Shown in pieces: positions 4,847 to 7,827 of a stretch of 7,827 nucleotides of DNA (positions are counted from its first letter, which is position 1; each line of letters opens with the position of its first letter). The notes beneath the pieces are model-generated. The model was not told the DNA's origin, did not search any database, and saw nothing but the letters and a program-made list of their open reading frames with translations. The DNA is taken from contig CAAEKP010000083.1 in assembly GCA_900756555.1 (NCBI GenBank), positions 1 to 7,827 on the forward strand. Direction: 5' to 3'. The stretch comes from Peptococcaceae bacterium (GTDB taxonomy: Bacteria; Bacillota; Peptococcia; Peptococcales; Peptococcaceae). Position numbers and translations under genes: made by a program.

Positions 4847-4861
4847 TACTTCCGGGAAGTA
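4847..4861. promoter_or_regulatory. 15-bp palindrome upstream of the aroA promoter, possible operator
   Basis: TACTTCC (4847-4853), a central G, and GGAAGTA (4855-4861) form a perfect inverted repeat one base from the -35 box. It is too short and poorly placed for a terminator, having no U-run. A protein-binding site for a repressor or activator is the simplest reading. Confidence 0.5.
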
Positions 4862-4862
4862 C

Positions 4863-4891
4863 TTTTCAAATCCGGCAGGAGATGTTATTCT
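4863..4891 (+). promoter_or_regulatory. Promoter of the aroA-aroE operon
   Basis: TTTTCA (4863-4868), a 17-bp spacer, and TATTCT (4886-4891) preceded by TGT (4883-4885) form an extended -10 promoter. Transcription should start near 4898. The aroA ribosome binding site AGGGGGG lies at 4911-4917. Confidence 0.6.
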
Positions 4892-4922
4892 AAAAGATAA
4901 CACAGATATCAGGGGGGATACC

Positions 4923-6212
4923 ATGAAACAGCGAATTGAGCCCAGCAAAGGGCTGCGGGGCACAGTAACCATACCAGGGGATAAATCCATTTCACACCGT
5001 TCTATTATGTTTGGTTCTCTGGCGGAAGGTGACACAGAGATTACCGGGTTTTTATACGGCGATGACTGCCTGAGCACAGTGGGTGCGTTCCGCAGTATGG
5101 GCATTGAGATAGAGGTAACAGACGAGAAAATTGTGGTACACGGCAAAGGACTGCACGGTTTGCAGGAGCCGGACAACGTGATTGATGTGGGGAACTCCGG
5201 CACCACCATTCGGTTAATTTCCGGCATTCTGGCCGGGCAGAATTTTAACACGGTGCTGACAGGGGATGCATCTATCCGCAAACGTCCCATGGGGCGGGTG
5301 ATTAAACCGCTGACCGCTATGGGCGCCAGAATTATCGGGCGGCAGGGCAATACGTTAGCGCCGCTGTCGATTGAAGGCACCAAACTGCACGCCATGCAGT
5401 ATCAGTCGCCGGTGGCCAGTGCACAGGTGAAATCTGCGGTGTTATTGGCCGGCTTGTATGCCGATGGCTGGACAGAGGTGATTGAGCCGAGCTTATCCCG
5501 CAATCACACCGAGTTAATGCTGCAATCCTTTGGTGCAGAGGTGGAGAGTGTGGGCAACACTGCCCGGGTGAAAGGCCATCCGCAGCTGAAAGGGCAGAAG
5601 ATAGAAGTGCCGGGCGATATTTCGTCGGCGGCGTATCTGCTGGTGGCAGGCAGTATTATCCCGGATAGTGAGATTATACTGAAAAATGTGGGGCTGAACC
5701 CAACCAGAACCGGCATTATTGATGTGTTGCTGGCGATGGGCGCGGATTTGAGCATCACCAATGAGCACAGCAGCGGTGGTGAGCTGATGGGCGATATCAC
5801 GGTGCGCAGCGCTAAACTGCACGGCACACACATTGCCGGGGATCTGATTCCGCGGTTAGTGGATGAAATTCCTGTTATTGCGGTGGCGGCGGCCTGTGCG
5901 GACGGCGTGACAGAGATTCGCGATGCTCAGGAGCTGAAAGTGAAAGAAAGCAATCGGCTGGAAACGGTGGCGCAGGGGCTGCGGGCCTTTGGCTGTGAAC
6001 TTGATGTGCTGGACGATGGGCTGCGCATTCACGGCGGCAAGCCATTGCAGGCGGGCGCTGTGTGTGACAGCTTTGGCGATCATCGCATTGCCATGAGCAT
6101 GACCATTGCTGCATTGGCGGCGCAGGGTGCGGCAGAGATTGCGCAGTTTGAAGCGGTGTCGGTATCGTGGCCGTCCTTCTGGGCCGATATGCAGGCGTTA
6201 GAGGTGAAATAG
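4923..6212 (+). CDS. aroA: 3-phosphoshikimate 1-carboxyvinyltransferase (EPSP synthase), class II type
   Basis: The enzyme transfers the enolpyruvyl group of phosphoenolpyruvate to shikimate 3-phosphate, step 6 of the pathway and the target of glyphosate. All 429 residues fit the family. Motifs seen: PGDKSISHRS (18-27), DVGNSGTTIRL (88-98), TGDASIRKRPMG (113-124), SAQVKSAVLLAG (166-177), PGDISSAAYLL (230-240), DEIPVIA (314-320), KVKESNRL (339-346) and FGDHRIAM (384-391). The likely catalytic acids are Asp314 and Glu342. GDKS, SAQVK, RNHTE (193-197) and NPTR (259-262) are the signatures of class II enzymes. Gly93 corresponds to the glycine that is Ala in the tolerant CP4 enzyme. The more usual KESDR reads KESNR. 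It leads an operon with aroE; the stop touches the aroE start. In Bacillus subtilis this gene is named aroE. Confidence 0.97.
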   Translation: MKQRIEPSKGLRGTVTIPGDKSISHRSIMFGSLAEGDTEITGFLYGDDCLSTVGAFRSMGIEIEVTDEKIVVHGKGLHGLQEPDNVIDVGNSGTTIRLISGILAGQNFNTVLTGDASIRKRPMGRVIKPLTAMGARIIGRQGNTLAPLSIEGTKLHAMQYQSPVASAQVKSAVLLAGLYADGWTEVIEPSLSRNHTELMLQSFGAEVESVGNTARVKGHPQLKGQKIEVPGDISSAAYLLVAGSIIPDSEIILKNVGLNPTRTGIIDVLLAMGADLSITNEHSSGGELMGDITVRSAKLHGTHIAGDLIPRLVDEIPVIAVAAACADGVTEIRDAQELKVKESNRLETVAQGLRAFGCELDVLDDGLRIHGGKPLQAGAVCDSFGDHRIAMSMTIAALAAQGAAEIAQFEAVSVSWPSFWADMQALEVK

Positions 6213-7076
6213 ATGATTGATGCAAAGACAAAATTGTTTGGGTTGCTTGGCAATCCGGTGGGACATTCCATGTCCCCGTTTATGCACAATATTTTTCTGG
6301 AGCAGTGCGGCGTGAACGGCGCTTATCTGGCTTTTGCCGTGGAGCCGGGGCAGGTGGGCGCAGCCATACAGGGGATGTATGCGCTGGGTGTGCAGGGCTG
6401 CAATGTGACCATTCCCCATAAGGAAGCGGTGATTCCGTATCTGTGCGGCATGAGCAAAGCGGCAGAGGCTTGCGGTGCGGTGAATACGTTGATTTACACG
6501 CCGGAGGGCTATTATGGCGATAACACCGACGGCGCTGGTTTGCTGGCGGCGTTAGAGGCAAAGAACGGCTGGCAGGCAGCGGGGCAGAACATCTTATTGG
6601 TGGGCGCAGGCGGCGCAGCTAAAGGAGTGTCGGTAGCCATGGCGTTGCAGGGCGCGGCCAAAATCTGCATTGCCAACCGCAGTGTGGACAAAGCGCAGCG
6701 TCTGGCGGCACAGATAGCCGCCCTGAGCGACACACAGGCAGAGGCCATCTCTCTGGATGCGTTGCAGGATGCGGCGTTGTACGAGCAGTACAGCACCATC
6801 GTAAATACCACCTCACTGGGGATGTCACCCAATGTGGATGCCATGATTCCCATTCGCGTGGACGCGCTGACATCCGGCCATCTGGTAGTGGATTTAATCT
6901 ACAATCCACTGGAAACCAAACTGCTGCGGCTTGCCCGCGAGCAGGGCGCACAGACTGCCTCCGGCCTGGGGATGTTTCTGTATCAGGGCGTGCTGGCCTT
7001 TGAAGCGTGGAACGGCGTGCGGCCAGACACCAGCCAGATGGAGCAGATGTTGATTGAACGGTTGAGCGGGAGGTAA
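6213..7076 (+). CDS. aroE: Shikimate dehydrogenase (NADP+)
   Basis: The enzyme reduces 3-dehydroshikimate to shikimate with NADPH, step 4 of the pathway. The 287-residue protein shows the substrate motif GNPVGHSMSPFMHN (13-26), NVTIPHK with catalytic Lys70 and the partner Asp106 in GDNTDG (102-107). The Rossmann loop is GAGGAAKG (131-138), and NRSVDKA (155-161) gives the Arg and Ser that favour NADP+ over NAD+. NTTSLGM (198-204) and the C-terminal FLYQGVLAFEAWNG complete the fold. The ATG is the base after the aroA stop. Its ribosome binding site GAGGTGA (6201-6207) lies in the last aroA codons, so the two are co-translated. No terminator separates it from the acetyltransferase gene downstream. 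Confidence 0.97.
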   Translation: MIDAKTKLFGLLGNPVGHSMSPFMHNIFLEQCGVNGAYLAFAVEPGQVGAAIQGMYALGVQGCNVTIPHKEAVIPYLCGMSKAAEACGAVNTLIYTPEGYYGDNTDGAGLLAALEAKNGWQAAGQNILLVGAGGAAKGVSVAMALQGAAKICIANRSVDKAQRLAAQIAALSDTQAEAISLDALQDAALYEQYSTIVNTTSLGMSPNVDAMIPIRVDALTSGHLVVDLIYNPLETKLLRLAREQGAQTASGLGMFLYQGVLAFEAWNGVRPDTSQMEQMLIERLSGR

Positions 7077-7102
7077 GAGTTAAGGAGTTGGAGAAGGAAA
7101 AT

Positions 7103-7549
7103 ATGGAAATAAGACTTGGTACGATAGCTGATATAGATAATTGGCTAGAACTTGTCAATAAAGTAAAGGAAAATTTTCCTGGCCTTGAAACAGAACAGGC
7201 GATGGTGGAACATAAAGAGGCGGTATTGTCTTTTATAAAAAAGGAATCTGCGATATGTGCAGTTGTTGATTATAAAATTGTTGGTGTTTTGTTATTTTCA
7301 AGAGATGAAAATATGATATGCTTTTTAGCAGTTGATGCTGCGTTCCGCCGACAACATATTGCTGAAAAAATGGTTGCATATATGCTTAACCTGATGGATT
7401 CTAAGAAAGACGTGGTGGTTACTACCTATCGTGAAGGAGTTGCGGAAGGAATAGCAGCGCGAGCCTTTTACAAACGGCTGGGATTTACAGAAGCTGCATT
7501 GACTGAAGAATTTGGAAGTCCTGTTCAGGAATTTATATTAAAGAGATAA
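7103..7549 (+). CDS. GNAT family N-acetyltransferase
   Basis: The 148-residue protein has the GNAT plan: an N-terminal strand MEIRLGTIADIDNWLELV, the strand VDYKIVGVLLF (55-65), motif A FLAVDAAFRRQHIAEKMVAYM (74-94, quoted in part FRRQHIAEKM) and motif B ARAFYKRLGF (119-128). It should use acetyl-CoA; the acceptor is unknown. In the usual R-x-x-G-x-A pyrophosphate loop, His85 stands in place of Gly. I chose ATG 7103, preceded by AGAAGGA (7092-7098). A TTG at 7088 lies in frame but touches its AAGGAG. It lies 26 bp after aroE and is probably co-transcribed. Its codons are clearly AT-richer than those of aroA and aroE, so it may be a later arrival with no pathway role. Confidence 0.85.
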   Translation: MEIRLGTIADIDNWLELVNKVKENFPGLETEQAMVEHKEAVLSFIKKESAICAVVDYKIVGVLLFSRDENMICFLAVDAAFRRQHIAEKMVAYMLNLMDSKKDVVVTTYREGVAEGIAARAFYKRLGFTEAALTEEFGSPVQEFILKR

Positions 7550-7566
7550 GTGTTGTAGTATTACTT

Positions 7567-7600
7567 ATGGCAGAACTTCTTGTCAAGATATGCCATTTTT
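7567..7600 (+). terminator. Terminator after the acetyltransferase gene
   Basis: ATGGCA (7567-7572) pairs with TGCCAT (7591-7596). Inside, TCTT (7578-7581) can pair with AAGA (7585-7588). Five T (7596-7600) end the structure, 18 bp after the stop codon. The stem is modest but well placed to end the aroA operon. Confidence 0.65.
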
Positions 7601-7827
7601 AAAAAATGAAACACAATATTTGACTTTAATTATAACAGACTTCAGCGAAGGCAATAGTCTATAGTTTTTGTTGTATTTTTTGATATGCGGTTGAGCGTTT
7701 TGCCCGATGCTTTTCTGGTCGGGTAAGGGGGTCCGGGGGGACGGCACCAGAAAGGCGTGCCGTCTCGCAACCCCCCGCTTGGCCTTTGGTTACTTGGAGT
7801 TGTGCGTAGGGCGGGTTGCCCACAACC
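7601..7827. other. Gene-free tail with a GC-rich, inverted-repeat-dense end
   Basis: Bases 7601-7680 are AT-rich with a small imperfect hairpin (AGACT 7637-7641 with AGTCT 7656-7660) and a T-rich run, but no gene. From about 7681 the DNA turns GC-rich. GACGGCAC (7740-7747) pairs with GTGCCGTC (7757-7764), flanked by G-runs (7735-7739) and C6 (7771-7776). GTTGTG (7799-7804) pairs with CACAAC (7821-7826), with GGC and GCC inside. CCCGA (7703-7707) pairs with TCGGG (7719-7723). No convincing coding frame is seen on either strand. It may be a dispersed repeat, a structured RNA or a mobile-element edge, and it continues beyond the window. Confidence 0.5.

Noticed and set aside
6619..7158. 179-codon minus-strand frame opposite aroE
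   Set aside because: It is rich in Arg, Pro and Ser and antisense to a complete shikimate dehydrogenase, with no domain of its own.
7620..7648. TTGACT at 7620 as a promoter reading to the right
   Set aside because: No -10 box is found at 16-18 bp, and no gene follows in the window.

Overview
The window reads as a chromosomal segment of a spore-forming Bacillota, most likely class Clostridia. The reasons are a GerW/YtfJ-type sporulation protein next to its usual DUF2953 (YtfI-like) partner, a DUF1292 (YrzB-like) protein, Shine-Dalgarno sites close to GGAGG or GAGGTGA, and sigma-A promoters with TATAAT-type boxes and 17-bp spacers. Coding DNA is of medium GC and intergenic DNA is AT-rich. I cannot name the genus. 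There are no rRNA or tRNA genes, no CRISPR array and no recognisable transposase.

Left part (1-2647): the 3' end of a PAS-GGDEF diguanylate cyclase gene that starts before the window; a 314-bp gap holding a strong promoter and a long leader; a very acidic DUF1292 gene; then the overlapping DUF2953-gerW pair, closed by a strong terminator. An intrinsic-terminator-like hairpin lies exactly over the ribosome binding site and start codon of the DUF2953 gene.

Middle part (2664-3543): on the minus strand, an autonomous unit of a 96-residue three-helix membrane protein and a 63-residue Xre-family repressor, 2 bp apart, under a near-consensus promoter. Two inverted repeats with the same geometry (9-bp arms, 6-bp spacer, 46 bp apart) cover the -35 box and the transcription start. 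They are very probably the repressor's own operators. Facing away is a small DUF4177-like gene.

Right part (3566-7549): shikimate pathway genes. DAHP synthase (aroF, first step) has its own promoter and a leader of about 170 nt containing a long stem-loop, an intrinsic terminator with a possible competing pairing, and a second hairpin that buries the aroF ribosome binding site. No known riboswitch or T-box signature is visible, so this is the best candidate for an undescribed regulatory element. After a terminator, a second promoter next to a 15-bp palindrome drives EPSP synthase (aroA, class II motifs), shikimate dehydrogenase (aroE, starting on the base after the aroA stop) and an AT-richer GNAT acetyltransferase. 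Together aroF, aroA and aroE cover steps 1, 6 and 4 on the way to chorismate; aroB, aroC, aroD/aroQ and aroK are not in the window.

The last 150 bases (about 7680-7827) change abruptly to GC-rich DNA packed with inverted repeats. This may be a dispersed repeat, a structured RNA or the edge of a mobile element, and it runs off the window.
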